A stretch of 7,049 nucleotides of DNA from positions 18,284-25,332 of the forward strand of contig DIPB01000089.1 of the NCBI GenBank assembly GCA_002426275.1, given 5' to 3'. The position numbers and the translations under genes were made by a program. Of this stretch, positions 1 through 5,257 are shown one piece after another (position 1 is the first letter of the stretch; each line of letters opens with the position of its first letter). The DNA comes from Firmicutes bacterium UBA5499. GTDB lineage: Bacteria; Bacillota; DTU084. The notes below the pieces were generated by a model, which saw nothing but the letters and a program-made list of their open reading frames with translations, was not told where the DNA came from and searched no databases.

Positions 1-216
1 GGACCGGAAAGGCGGATCGCAGTCGGCGGGCCGTTGGGGAACACCATCGTCTCCGTGGGCGGCGGAGCTGCGGAAGTCGTCTCCTCGCCCTGCCCGGATA
101 AAATCTGCGTCCACGGCGGCAGAATAACTAAAGCTGGGCAGCTGCTCATCTGCGCGCCGAATCTGGTCACGATTAAAATCATGGGGAAAGGGAATTATGA
201 TGCCCTTACCTACTAG
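1..216 (+). CDS. NusG domain II-containing protein (5' end outside window)
   Basis: The reading frame is open from base 1, so the gene begins upstream and only the C-terminal 71 residues are seen. A TTG at 34 is in frame but need not be the start. The visible part carries the signature of the NusG domain II family (PF07009): a CPDKIC motif, then a V-x-G-G turn, then a third cysteine in LLICAPN followed by a beta strand (VTIKI). Family members are normally about 120-130 residues, with an N-terminal membrane anchor and the domain outside the membrane; that anchor would lie upstream of this window. The role of the family is not established. It is often found next to Gx transporter and FMN-binding or ApbE genes, and here a Gx transporter gene follows with a 20-nt overlap, which implies translational coupling. 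The family call is firm and the function is unknown. Confidence 0.85.
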   Translation, partial: GPERRIAVGGPLGNTIVSVGGGAAEVVSSPCPDKICVHGGRITKAGQLLICAPNLVTIKIMGKGNYDALTY

Positions 217-724
217 AAAAATAACTAAGATGTCGTTTTTTCTCGCCTTAGCGCTGGTTCTCCATTTGGTGGAAGCTTTCTTACCGCCGCTTCCCCTGCC
301 TGGGGTGCGCCTTGGCCTTGCCAATATCGTGACTCTTGCGGTCTTGGCATTGGCGGGCTCCGGTCCTGCGCTCACCGTTTCTCTGCTGCGGGTGCTTTTA
401 GGCTCGCTGCTCGCCGGGACATTCGGCGCCACGGCCTTTTGGCTGAGTTTGGCCGGCGCGGCGGCAAGCTTTCTGGTGATGGCCGCTCTTTGGCGGCTGC
501 CCAGGCCTAGGTTCGGATTTTTGGGCCTCAGCATAGCCGGCGCCATGAGCCATAATCTGGCTCAGCTTTTGGCCTACAGTTTGCTTGCCGGCTTGCGGGG
601 CCTTTCCGCTTATGCTCTGCTGTCGGCAGGCGCAGCTATTCCCACGGGCCTTGTGGTGGGCTACCTAGCTTATTGGCTTTGCCGCCTGGAGAGGAGGATA
701 GAATTTGTTGGATTTGCGCGCTGA
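197..724 (+). CDS. Gx transporter family / heptaprenyl diphosphate synthase component I membrane protein
   Basis: This is a 175-residue, very hydrophobic protein with about five predicted membrane segments. The N-terminal block has the family signature (PF07456): a glutamate in the first helix (Glu26), a proline-rich loop, and PGVRLGLANIVTL at about residues 35-47. A second conserved stretch, RVLLGSLLAGTFG, lies at about 65-77, and a SHN motif at about 118-120. The start is an ATG (a second ATG follows directly) with a purine-rich GGGGAAAGGGA ribosome binding site inside the end of the preceding gene, which it overlaps by 20 nt. The family was named for a heptaprenyl diphosphate synthase subunit but is also called Gx transporter and resembles substrate-binding membrane components. 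Its substrate is not known. Pairing with a NusG domain II gene is common in Firmicutes. No promoter is seen between them, so it is probably co-transcribed with its neighbours. Confidence 0.85.
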   Translation: MMPLPTRKITKMSFFLALALVLHLVEAFLPPLPLPGVRLGLANIVTLAVLALAGSGPALTVSLLRVLLGSLLAGTFGATAFWLSLAGAAASFLVMAALWRLPRPRFGFLGLSIAGAMSHNLAQLLAYSLLAGLRGLSAYALLSAGAAIPTGLVVGYLAYWLCRLERRIEFVGFAR

Positions 725-1613
725 ATTAGCCCGGGTTTTTCCTCGGAAGGCATGCTGCCAGAAGGCGGAGTTGGCCGGGCTTTTGAAGGCTGCGGGCATG
801 GTAGAGCTGAAAGGGGCGGGAGGGATGGCTTTAATCCTGGAAACGTATTGGGCGTCCGTCGCCAGGAAGGCCATTAGCCTGTTGAGAGAGCTTTATCAGG
901 TCCGGCCTGAGGTTTTGGCAGCGCCTCAGACTAAGCTCAGACGGGGACATGAATATCTGCTTCGTTTCGCTACTCCCAGAGATAAAGCGCTTTTGAGCGA
1001 ATTGGGCTTTTGGGGAGAGGAAGATGGCATTGCCGGGCAGCTTGTGCAGAAGCGCTGCTGCGCCGTCTCTTACCTGCGGGGAGTTTTTTTAGGCAAAGGC
1101 TCCCTTTGCGATCCCGAGCGAAGCTATCATTTGGAATTTGTCTGCCAGGGAGAGAAGTTCGCGGCTGATATCCGTGAGCTTTTGGCGAGGCTCGGCGTGC
1201 GGGCCAAGTGCGGCAGGCGCAAAGATGTTTTCCTGGTCTATATGAAAGATGCGGCCCAGATCAGCAAGTTTTTAGTCCTCACCGGCGCTCACGGCGCGGC
1301 GCTTGCCATGGAAAACGCCAGGCTGGTGCGGGGAGTGCGCAATCAGGCCAATCGGCTGGTCAATTGCGAGACGGCGAATCTCTCTAAAACCATAGACGCG
1401 GGACTGAGGCAAGCGCAGGCTTGCACGCGGCTGTTGGCTTCAGGCGTGAAGCTGCCGCCTTCGCTTTTGGCTTTGGCCAAGTTGAGGATAGCCGTGCCCG
1501 AGGCCAGTCTGCGGGAGCTGGGAGAGACCATGCGGCCTCCTTTGAGCAAAAGCGGCGTCAATCACCGCTTGCGGAAACTGATGGCTATGGCTGAGGAATT
1601 GGGCTTGGATTAG
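705..1613 (+). CDS. whiA: DNA-binding protein WhiA
   Basis: WhiA is a conserved Gram-positive DNA-binding protein with a homing-endonuclease-like fold lacking nuclease activity, fused to a helix-turn-helix domain. In Streptomyces it controls sporulation genes; in Bacillus it affects cell division and chromosome segregation. The 302-residue product is close to full family length. Seen in order: an N-terminal domain with CCQKAELAGLL (about 17-27); the LAGLIDADG-like core with SYLRGVFLGKGSL (122-134) and YHLEF (141-145); NRLVNCETANLSKT (216-229); and the C-terminal helix-turn-helix with SKSGVNHRLRKL (281-292). The start is TTG at 705 or the adjacent TTG at 708, both served by GAGGAGG at 691-697; 705 gives 7-nt spacing. 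It overlaps the preceding gene by 20 nt. In most Firmicutes whiA follows rapZ and yvcK; here the two genes upstream are different. Confidence 0.95.
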   Translation: MLDLRAELARVFPRKACCQKAELAGLLKAAGMVELKGAGGMALILETYWASVARKAISLLRELYQVRPEVLAAPQTKLRRGHEYLLRFATPRDKALLSELGFWGEEDGIAGQLVQKRCCAVSYLRGVFLGKGSLCDPERSYHLEFVCQGEKFAADIRELLARLGVRAKCGRRKDVFLVYMKDAAQISKFLVLTGAHGAALAMENARLVRGVRNQANRLVNCETANLSKTIDAGLRQAQACTRLLASGVKLPPSLLALAKLRIAVPEASLRELGETMRPPLSKSGVNHRLRKLMAMAEELGLD

Positions 1614-2224
1614 CTGAACAGGCGCAGGAGTTCCACCACCTGGCCGAGCAGCATGCTATCTTGCTCCAAGGCCGAGTGGACGCTCAGCGGATTGGCGGGA
1701 TGAATGAGCAGCGAAGGCTGGCCGGGATAGAAGCGGAAGACTTGCGGCTTGGTTTTCAGCAGAGCCAGCACCAAGGTTCCCTGTTTTGGCCGTTCTTCAG
1801 GATCCACAATCAGCAGATCTCCTGCTGACAGCGTGGGAAAATACTCGTTTGTCTCCACGCGAAAAGCAAAAGCTGAATTGGAGTAATTCAAAAGCGCGGG
1901 GATCATTTGTCCTACGGTTTCCGCTTTGCCCTCGCTGGTGAAGCTCACAGCCAAGGGAACGTTTCTGCCGGGCGCCTCGGCAAAGTGACCGAACGGTTCG
2001 GACGTCAGCGGGTAGCCAGGGTGATATTGACCTGTCAAAACAGCTTGTCTGAATTTTTTAATTCCTTTGTACGGACTCTTCTGCAGCCAATAATAAATGG
2101 ATTTTTCTTGCGCATAGCCAAGCTGCTTTTTCAGCTCTTGGACGGTTATCTCAGGATTGAGGCGAATGGCTTGGGCAATGCGCTCGAGCTGTTCGTTTGG
2201 ATCGATGCGTTTGTAAGGGCTCAA
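1610..2224 (-). CDS. S24/LexA-like transcriptional regulator with degenerate autoprotease site
   Basis: This 204-residue protein has an N-terminal putative helix-turn-helix (about 12-62, including ITVQELKKQLGY and SIYYWLQK) and a C-terminal S24/LexA-like fold (about 88-200). The fold is recognised from TNEYFPTLSAGDLLIVDP (125-142), which aligns with the usual GDSMEPTIKDGD block, and from a GTLVLALL strand and LIHPANP (173-179) that match the family's later strands. In that alignment the catalytic serine is Glu127, and the general-base lysine of the usual VKR motif is Phe163 (VFRF). The usual Ala-Gly cleavage site also appears to be absent. It is therefore probably a stable repressor or a small-molecule sensor rather than a self-cleaving one. 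The start is TTG, chosen because GGAGGAGGGG lies directly upstream on this strand. The gene is divergent from the sigma factor and converges on whiA with a 4-nt overlap. The family call is fairly sure; the targets are unknown. Confidence 0.7.
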   Translation of the reverse strand: MSPYKRIDPNEQLERIAQAIRLNPEITVQELKKQLGYAQEKSIYYWLQKSPYKGIKKFRQAVLTGQYHPGYPLTSEPFGHFAEAPGRNVPLAVSFTSEGKAETVGQMIPALLNYSNSAFAFRVETNEYFPTLSAGDLLIVDPEERPKQGTLVLALLKTKPQVFRFYPGQPSLLIHPANPLSVHSALEQDSMLLGQVVELLRLFS

Positions 2225-2239
2225 AGTTGCCCCTCCTCC

Positions 2240-2256
2240 AAGTTATCTACTAACTT
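2240..2256. promoter_or_regulatory. Candidate operator: perfect 6-bp inverted repeat with 5-bp spacer
   Basis: The arms AAGTTA (2240-2245) and TAACTT (2251-2256) are exact reverse complements around TCTAC. The site begins next to the ribosome binding site of the S24-like gene and lies in the gap between it and the divergent sigma factor gene. The size and placement fit a dimeric repressor operator, with autoregulation by the S24-like protein the simplest reading. Single half-sites also occur at 3087-3092 and 3145-3150, around the end of the sigma factor gene. Binding is inferred, not shown. Confidence 0.4.
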
Positions 2257-2303
2257 TAATTCAGGGAGGGCTTTTTAAAAACCTTTACCCGAAAACTGTC
2301 TAT

Positions 2304-2331
2304 TTGCTTGCTTCGTATCGCTCTTTATACC
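2304..2331 (+). promoter_or_regulatory. Weak candidate promoter for the sigma factor gene
   Basis: TTGCTT (2304-2309) and TATACC (2326-2331) are separated by 16 bp and resemble vegetative -35 and -10 boxes, with 3 or 4 matches of 6 each. It would give a leader of about 80 nt before the ATG at 2418. No SigH-type promoter pattern was recognised in this gap. The rest of 2257-2417 holds a T5A5 palindrome (2272-2281) and a CATATATATG palindrome (2375-2384) of unknown meaning. Confidence 0.25.
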
Positions 2332-2417
2332 TAAAACATGTAAAAGAACCGCGTCATATTTTCCGCGCCTCCGCCATATATATGAATTAGAATGACAAGC
2401 CTGGCGGGGGTGTAAGG

Positions 2418-3089
2418 ATGCAGAAGTTTGAATTGGATTTGATCGACCGTGCAAAGCAGGATCCGCAAGCTAAAGAGGAATTGATCAAAAGCTATTTGCC
2501 CCTGATCCGCTATATAGTGCGCAAGCATTACGCCAGTTTCATGGACGACGACGATCTGCTCCAGGAAGGGATTATCGGCTTTCTCGCTGCCATTGAAGAA
2601 TATAATCCCCAGCAATATCAAGTGAAGTTCAGCTCTTTTGCCTATCTTTGCATTTTAAGGAAGATTTACAATGTAATTAAAATGACCAGCGGCAACAAGC
2701 ACCGCCTGCTCAATGACGCTGTTTCGCTATATAGCTATGTCAATCAGGAAGAGACCAGGATGATCATGGATCTGGTGGAGGGAGAGAGAGAGGATCCGCA
2801 ATGGATCGTGGAAGATCTTTTTGCGCAAGAGAAGATCGATCAAGTTTTGCATAACCATCTTTCCTTTCTGGAGTACGCCGTGGTGAATTTAATCATGGCC
2901 GGGTATAGTTCCGGTGAAATCGAACAAGCTTTAGGAGTGGAAGCAAAAGTTGTGGATAATGCCAGGACAAGGGTAAAGGTGAAAGTGAAGAAAATTTTGG
3001 ACCAATACGGTTCTCTGCTCAGCCCGCAAGTGCCGCAGAAAGTCCGCAAGCGCAAGGATTTGTATCTCCACTTGCATTGCGGCACTTAA
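2418..3089 (+). CDS. SigH (Spo0H)-like sigma-70 family RNA polymerase sigma factor
   Basis: This 223-residue sigma factor directs RNA polymerase to a subset of promoters. Region 2 spans about residues 19-90, with LIKSYLPLIRYIV, DDLLQEGIIGFLAAIEEY (45-62) and the FSSFAYLCILRKIYNVIK stretch (71-88), which covers the core-binding and -10 recognition helices. A KH-x-x-LN-x-x-VSL block (94-104) and the LVEGEREDP segment closely follow the Bacillus SigH pattern. Region 4 (about 133-195) has a helix-turn-helix around GYSSGEIEQALGVEAKVVDN (162-181). A basic tail with KVRKRK follows. The length is near that of B. subtilis SigH (218). The ATG start has a G-rich GGCGGGGGTG site just upstream. The usual sigH locus (near rlmB/secE/nusG) is not seen here, so this may be a paralogue or a relocated gene. 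A Spo0E-like gene follows, and a divergent S24-like regulator precedes it. Confidence 0.85.
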   Translation: MQKFELDLIDRAKQDPQAKEELIKSYLPLIRYIVRKHYASFMDDDDLLQEGIIGFLAAIEEYNPQQYQVKFSSFAYLCILRKIYNVIKMTSGNKHRLLNDAVSLYSYVNQEETRMIMDLVEGEREDPQWIVEDLFAQEKIDQVLHNHLSFLEYAVVNLIMAGYSSGEIEQALGVEAKVVDNARTRVKVKVKKILDQYGSLLSPQVPQKVRKRKDLYLHLHCGT

Positions 3090-3118
3090 CTTAATATCTA
3101 AACTGGATTTTGTTCAGG

Positions 3119-3161
3119 GAGGAATTTTTCTCTCAATGGCGAACAAGTTAGTTAATTCCTC
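3119..3161 (+). repeat. Inverted repeat / possible RNA hairpin downstream of the sigma factor gene
   Basis: GAGGAATT (3119-3126) and AATTCCTC (3154-3161) are perfect 8-nt reverse complements with a 27-nt loop. The 5' arm includes part of an AGGGAGG Shine-Dalgarno-like sequence (3116-3122). A second pair, TTGTTC (3110-3115) with GAACAA (3141-3146), interleaves with the first, so together they would make a pseudoknot topology. Whether either forms is unknown, and the loops are long enough for chance. Confidence 0.3.
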
Positions 3162-3190
3162 TGGAAGGCGCAGCTGGCTAGCGCAGACTA

Positions 3191-3215
3191 TTTTGAAATC
3201 AATTCAGTTTCAAAA
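3191..3215. repeat. Perfect 8-bp inverted repeat upstream of the Spo0E-like gene
   Basis: TTTTGAAA (3191-3198) and TTTCAAAA (3208-3215) are exact reverse complements around a 9-bp spacer. It ends next to the GAGAGGAG purine run (3217-3224) in front of the Spo0E-like gene. With AT-rich arms and no following T-tract it is not a terminator. An operator for a dimeric regulator, or a weak RNA hairpin affecting ribosome access, are both possible. Confidence 0.4.
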
Positions 3216-3238
3216 CGAGAGGAGCGAAAGAAGTAGCC

Positions 3239-3409
3239 GTGGAAGATATAGCTTTGGCGGACTCAGAAAGAAAGGTAGACAGTCTTCGCCAAAAGATTTC
3301 TGAGTTGCACAGAAAAAATTCAGCTTGTCTTTATAATGAAGAACTGGCTTTCCTGAGTTCGGAGCTTGACCAGATTTTGGTAGAGGTTTTTTCTGATTCA
3401 GCGCGCTGA
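3239..3409 (+). CDS. Spo0E-like aspartyl-phosphate phosphatase (56 residues)
   Basis: Translation from the GTG gives a 56-residue, mostly helical protein. It matches the Spo0E family (PF09388) layout: helix one with ERKVDSLRQKISELHRKN (10-27), a short linker, and helix two with the signature SSELDQILVEVF (40-51). The family hallmark S-x-x-LD is present as SSELD at 40-44. Spo0E proteins dephosphorylate Spo0A~P and so delay entry into sporulation; members are typically 50-85 residues. The start is uncertain. GTG 3239 is the only start codon upstream of the conserved helix in this frame (a stop lies at 3194-3196), but GAGAGGAG sits about 15 nt away. TTG at 3254, with GGAAG 8 nt upstream, is an alternative that keeps the family domain. 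It lies 149 nt downstream of the SigH-like gene and is followed by a strong terminator. The family call rests on motif and length alone. Confidence 0.7.
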   Translation: MEDIALADSERKVDSLRQKISELHRKNSACLYNEELAFLSSELDQILVEVFSDSAR

Positions 3410-3441
3410 CAAAAGAAAAACATAGTTGTTTCCCTTTATTT

Positions 3442-3465
3442 GGAGCATTTGCTCCTATTTTTTTT
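3442..3465 (+). terminator. Intrinsic terminator after the Spo0E-like gene, in the AEC leader
   Basis: GGAGC (3442-3446), loop ATTT, GCTCC (3451-3455), then TATTTTTTTT (3456-3465). The hairpin can close to a 6-bp perfect palindrome. It ends the sigma factor / Spo0E-like transcript 33 nt after the Spo0E stop. The T-tract ends directly at the AEC gene's ribosome binding site (AGGAG, 3466-3470), so any AEC transcript begun upstream must read through it. Confidence 0.8.
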
Positions 3466-3470
3466 AGGAG
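3452..3470 (+). promoter_or_regulatory. Alternative hairpin sequestering the AEC gene's ribosome binding site
   Basis: CTCCTA (3452-3457) is the exact reverse complement of TAGGAG (3465-3470), which holds the AEC gene's Shine-Dalgarno; the loop is seven T residues. A G-U pair (3451 with 3471) could extend it. The 5' arm is also the 3' arm of the terminator hairpin, so the two structures exclude one another. This resembles a transcription/translation attenuator. No sensor domain was recognised upstream. Confidence 0.4.
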
Positions 3471-3478
3471 TCTGGTTT

Positions 3479-4390
3479 ATGACAAATTACTTAGTTTCGT
3501 TCCAGAGAATCGCCGCGCTTTTGCTCATAATATTTTTGGGAACGCTAGGCAGGAAGACAGGGCTGATTACAGAGCGCGGCCAAAAAGATCTGGTCAACAT
3601 TTTGCTTTATTTCAATTTGCCGGCGATGATTTTGACCTCCACCAATCTGCCGCAGACTGCAGGAGCTTTGCCGGCGGGAATCTTGGCTGTGACTTTAGGG
3701 CTCTTGATTCGCCTCTTGAGCCTGCTGTTGGGACAAGCTGTTGGCAAGCTTTCCCGCTGGTCGGAAAGCGAGCGCGCGGTTTTCACCTTCCAGATGATCT
3801 TCGGCAACGCCGGCTTCATCGGTCTGCCCGTTTGTCTGGCGCTTTACGGCAAACAGGGAGCGTTCTTAGGCGCCATGTTCAATCTCTCCCATGACATGCT
3901 CCTTTGGACCTTAGGCGTCTGGTTGCTTGCCCGGGACAGCGTGAACGACTGGCGGAACCTCGTCAGCCCTCCGGTCCTGGCTGCGGTCTTAGGCTTCATT
4001 TTCCTCGGCTGCGGCGTTCAGCTGCCGCCTGTGCTCTCTTCCGTGCTGGAGCAACTGGGAGCCGCCACCACGCCGCTTGCCATGCTGGTTGTGGGAGCGC
4101 AATTGCAGTTTGCGGGAGCAAACAAAAGTCAATGGACGCTCTTGGGATGGCTATGCTTTTTGAGGCTTTTGGTTGTGCCGCTGGGAGTGTTTTATCTTTT
4201 GAATCTGTTTGCCCTGCCGAAGTTGCTAGTCCAAGTGGCGACTGTAATCACGGCGATGCCTGCCTCATCTATGATTACCATCATCGCCGCCCAAGTGGAC
4301 GGCGATAGGAAGTTAGCCTCGGCCAGCACCTTGGTGGCAACGTCTTTGGCAGCTGTAACTTTGCCGCTGATTATCGCCGTGATCGCCTGA
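3479..4390 (+). CDS. AEC (auxin efflux carrier) family permease
   Basis: This 303-residue integral membrane protein has about ten hydrophobic segments, the usual size and topology of the family (PF03547). The N-terminal half shows GRKTGLITERGQKDLVNILL and an LPAMIL helix. The central signature NAGFIGLPVCLALYG lies at about 110-124, with HDMLLWTLGVWLL after it. The C-terminal half has PLAMLVVGAQL (about 199-209) and TAMPASSMITIIA (about 248-260). Characterised bacterial members move malate, other organic acids or similar small anions; nothing here fixes the substrate. The ATG at 3479 is chosen over an upstream in-frame TTG at 3440 because AGGAG (3466-3470) is spaced 8 nt from it, and the TTG lies in the terminator hairpin. 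There is a 63-nt gap to the phosphorylase gene with no terminator, so it may be co-transcribed with the downstream operon. Export of a product of that pathway is possible but unsupported. Confidence 0.88.
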   Translation: MTNYLVSFQRIAALLLIIFLGTLGRKTGLITERGQKDLVNILLYFNLPAMILTSTNLPQTAGALPAGILAVTLGLLIRLLSLLLGQAVGKLSRWSESERAVFTFQMIFGNAGFIGLPVCLALYGKQGAFLGAMFNLSHDMLLWTLGVWLLARDSVNDWRNLVSPPVLAAVLGFIFLGCGVQLPPVLSSVLEQLGAATTPLAMLVVGAQLQFAGANKSQWTLLGWLCFLRLLVVPLGVFYLLNLFALPKLLVQVATVITAMPASSMITIIAAQVDGDRKLASASTLVATSLAAVTLPLIIAVIA

Positions 4391-4453
4391 GGGCAGGAAA
4401 TGACTGAAAAAAAGCGAATGTAAGAGTAACCCAATTACGAGGAGGAATAGAGA

Positions 4454-5257
4454 GTGCAAGCAGAAGTGGGCATTTTCGGCGGCTCGGGTTTTTATACCTT
4501 CGCCGAGGAACAGTGCCAGGAAATAACAGTTGAGACTCCCTACGGAGCGCCCAGCGATCAGTTGACCATCGCCACTATCGCCGGCAGAAAAGTGGCTTTT
4601 CTGCCGAGACACGGCAAGAAGCATCAGCTGCCTCCGCATATGATCAACTATCGGGCAAATCTTTGGGCGATGAAGCAGCTGGGCGTGAAATGGCTCTTCG
4701 GCCCCTGCGCGGCGGGGAGCCTTGATCCGAAGGTGAAGCCAGGAGATTTTGTGATCTGCGATCAATTCGTGAATCGCACCTGGGGCAGGCGGGATACTTT
4801 CTTTGACGGTCCGGTCACCACCCACATCGGCGCGGCGGATCCGTATTGCCCGCAGCTACGGCGGCTGGCCGTAGAGACGGCGGAGCGGCTGGGACTGCCT
4901 TATCACAGTAAAGGCACTGTGGTGACTGTGAACGGACCTAGGTTCTCCACCAGGGCGGAAAGCGCGGAATTCCGCAGTCACGGCTGGCAAGTGATCAACA
5001 TGACCCAGTATCCGGAAGCCATTTTAGCCAGGGAACTTGAGATCTGCTATGCCAACATTTCCTTAATCACAGATTACGATACAGGCTTGGAAGGGGAGCC
5101 TGAGGTTGAACCTGTAAGCCACGAGGCTGTGGTGGAAGTTTTTCAGACGAATCTGGGCAAGCTGCGGGAGCTTTTGTTTGCCATCATTGCCCGCCTGCCC
5201 CAAGAGCAGAATTGCAGCTGCGCTTCTGCGCTGAAGTCTGCCAGGGGGGAGAGTTAA
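4454..5257 (+). CDS. mtnP: S-methyl-5'-thioadenosine (or thioinosine) phosphorylase
   Basis: This enzyme cleaves methylthioadenosine with phosphate to a purine base and 5-methylthioribose-1-phosphate, removing the by-product of polyamine synthesis and other SAM-using reactions. The 267-residue product fits the family. Seen: the phosphate-binding GGSGFY (9-14), LPRHGKKH (50-57), the INYRAN block (64-69), GPRFSTRAES (161-170), INMTQYPEA (181-189) and TDYD (206-209). The two aspartates of TDYD are typical of methylthioadenosine phosphorylases, where purine nucleoside phosphorylases usually carry asparagine. Close relatives use methylthioinosine instead, and the sequence alone does not settle this. 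The start is GTG, with GAGGAGG at 4439-4445, 8 nt upstream. The stop directly abuts the ahcY start codon. The C-terminal tail has a short NCSCAS segment of no known role. No SAM riboswitch was recognised upstream. Confidence 0.88.
   Translation: MQAEVGIFGGSGFYTFAEEQCQEITVETPYGAPSDQLTIATIAGRKVAFLPRHGKKHQLPPHMINYRANLWAMKQLGVKWLFGPCAAGSLDPKVKPGDFVICDQFVNRTWGRRDTFFDGPVTTHIGAADPYCPQLRRLAVETAERLGLPYHSKGTVVTVNGPRFSTRAESAEFRSHGWQVINMTQYPEAILARELEICYANISLITDYDTGLEGEPEVEPVSHEAVVEVFQTNLGKLRELLFAIIARLPQEQNCSCASALKSARGES

Noticed and set aside
1907..2278. 123-codon plus-strand frame across the S24-like gene
   Set aside because: It is antisense to a gene with recognisable domain motifs, and its translation matches no family I recognise.
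2375..2384. CATATATATG palindrome as an operator
   Set aside because: It is a simple alternating AT run in a short AT-rich gap; low complexity makes chance likely.
3440..3478. In-frame TTG at 3440 as the start of the AEC permease (316 residues)
   Set aside because: The TTG lies in the terminator hairpin and has no ribosome binding site, while ATG 3479 has AGGAG at 8-nt spacing and gives the usual family length.
3904..4308. 134-codon plus-strand frame inside the AEC gene
   Set aside because: It lies wholly in another frame of a clear membrane protein gene and is rich in Arg, Cys and Ala, typical of a GC-rich shadow frame.
4391..4453. SAM or SAH riboswitch upstream of mtnP-ahcY
   Set aside because: The gap is only 63 nt and contains none of the conserved helices or motifs of known SAM/SAH riboswitches.
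4313..4825. 170-codon minus-strand frame over the AEC/mtnP junction
   Set aside because: It is antisense to two well-supported genes, and no family motif is visible.
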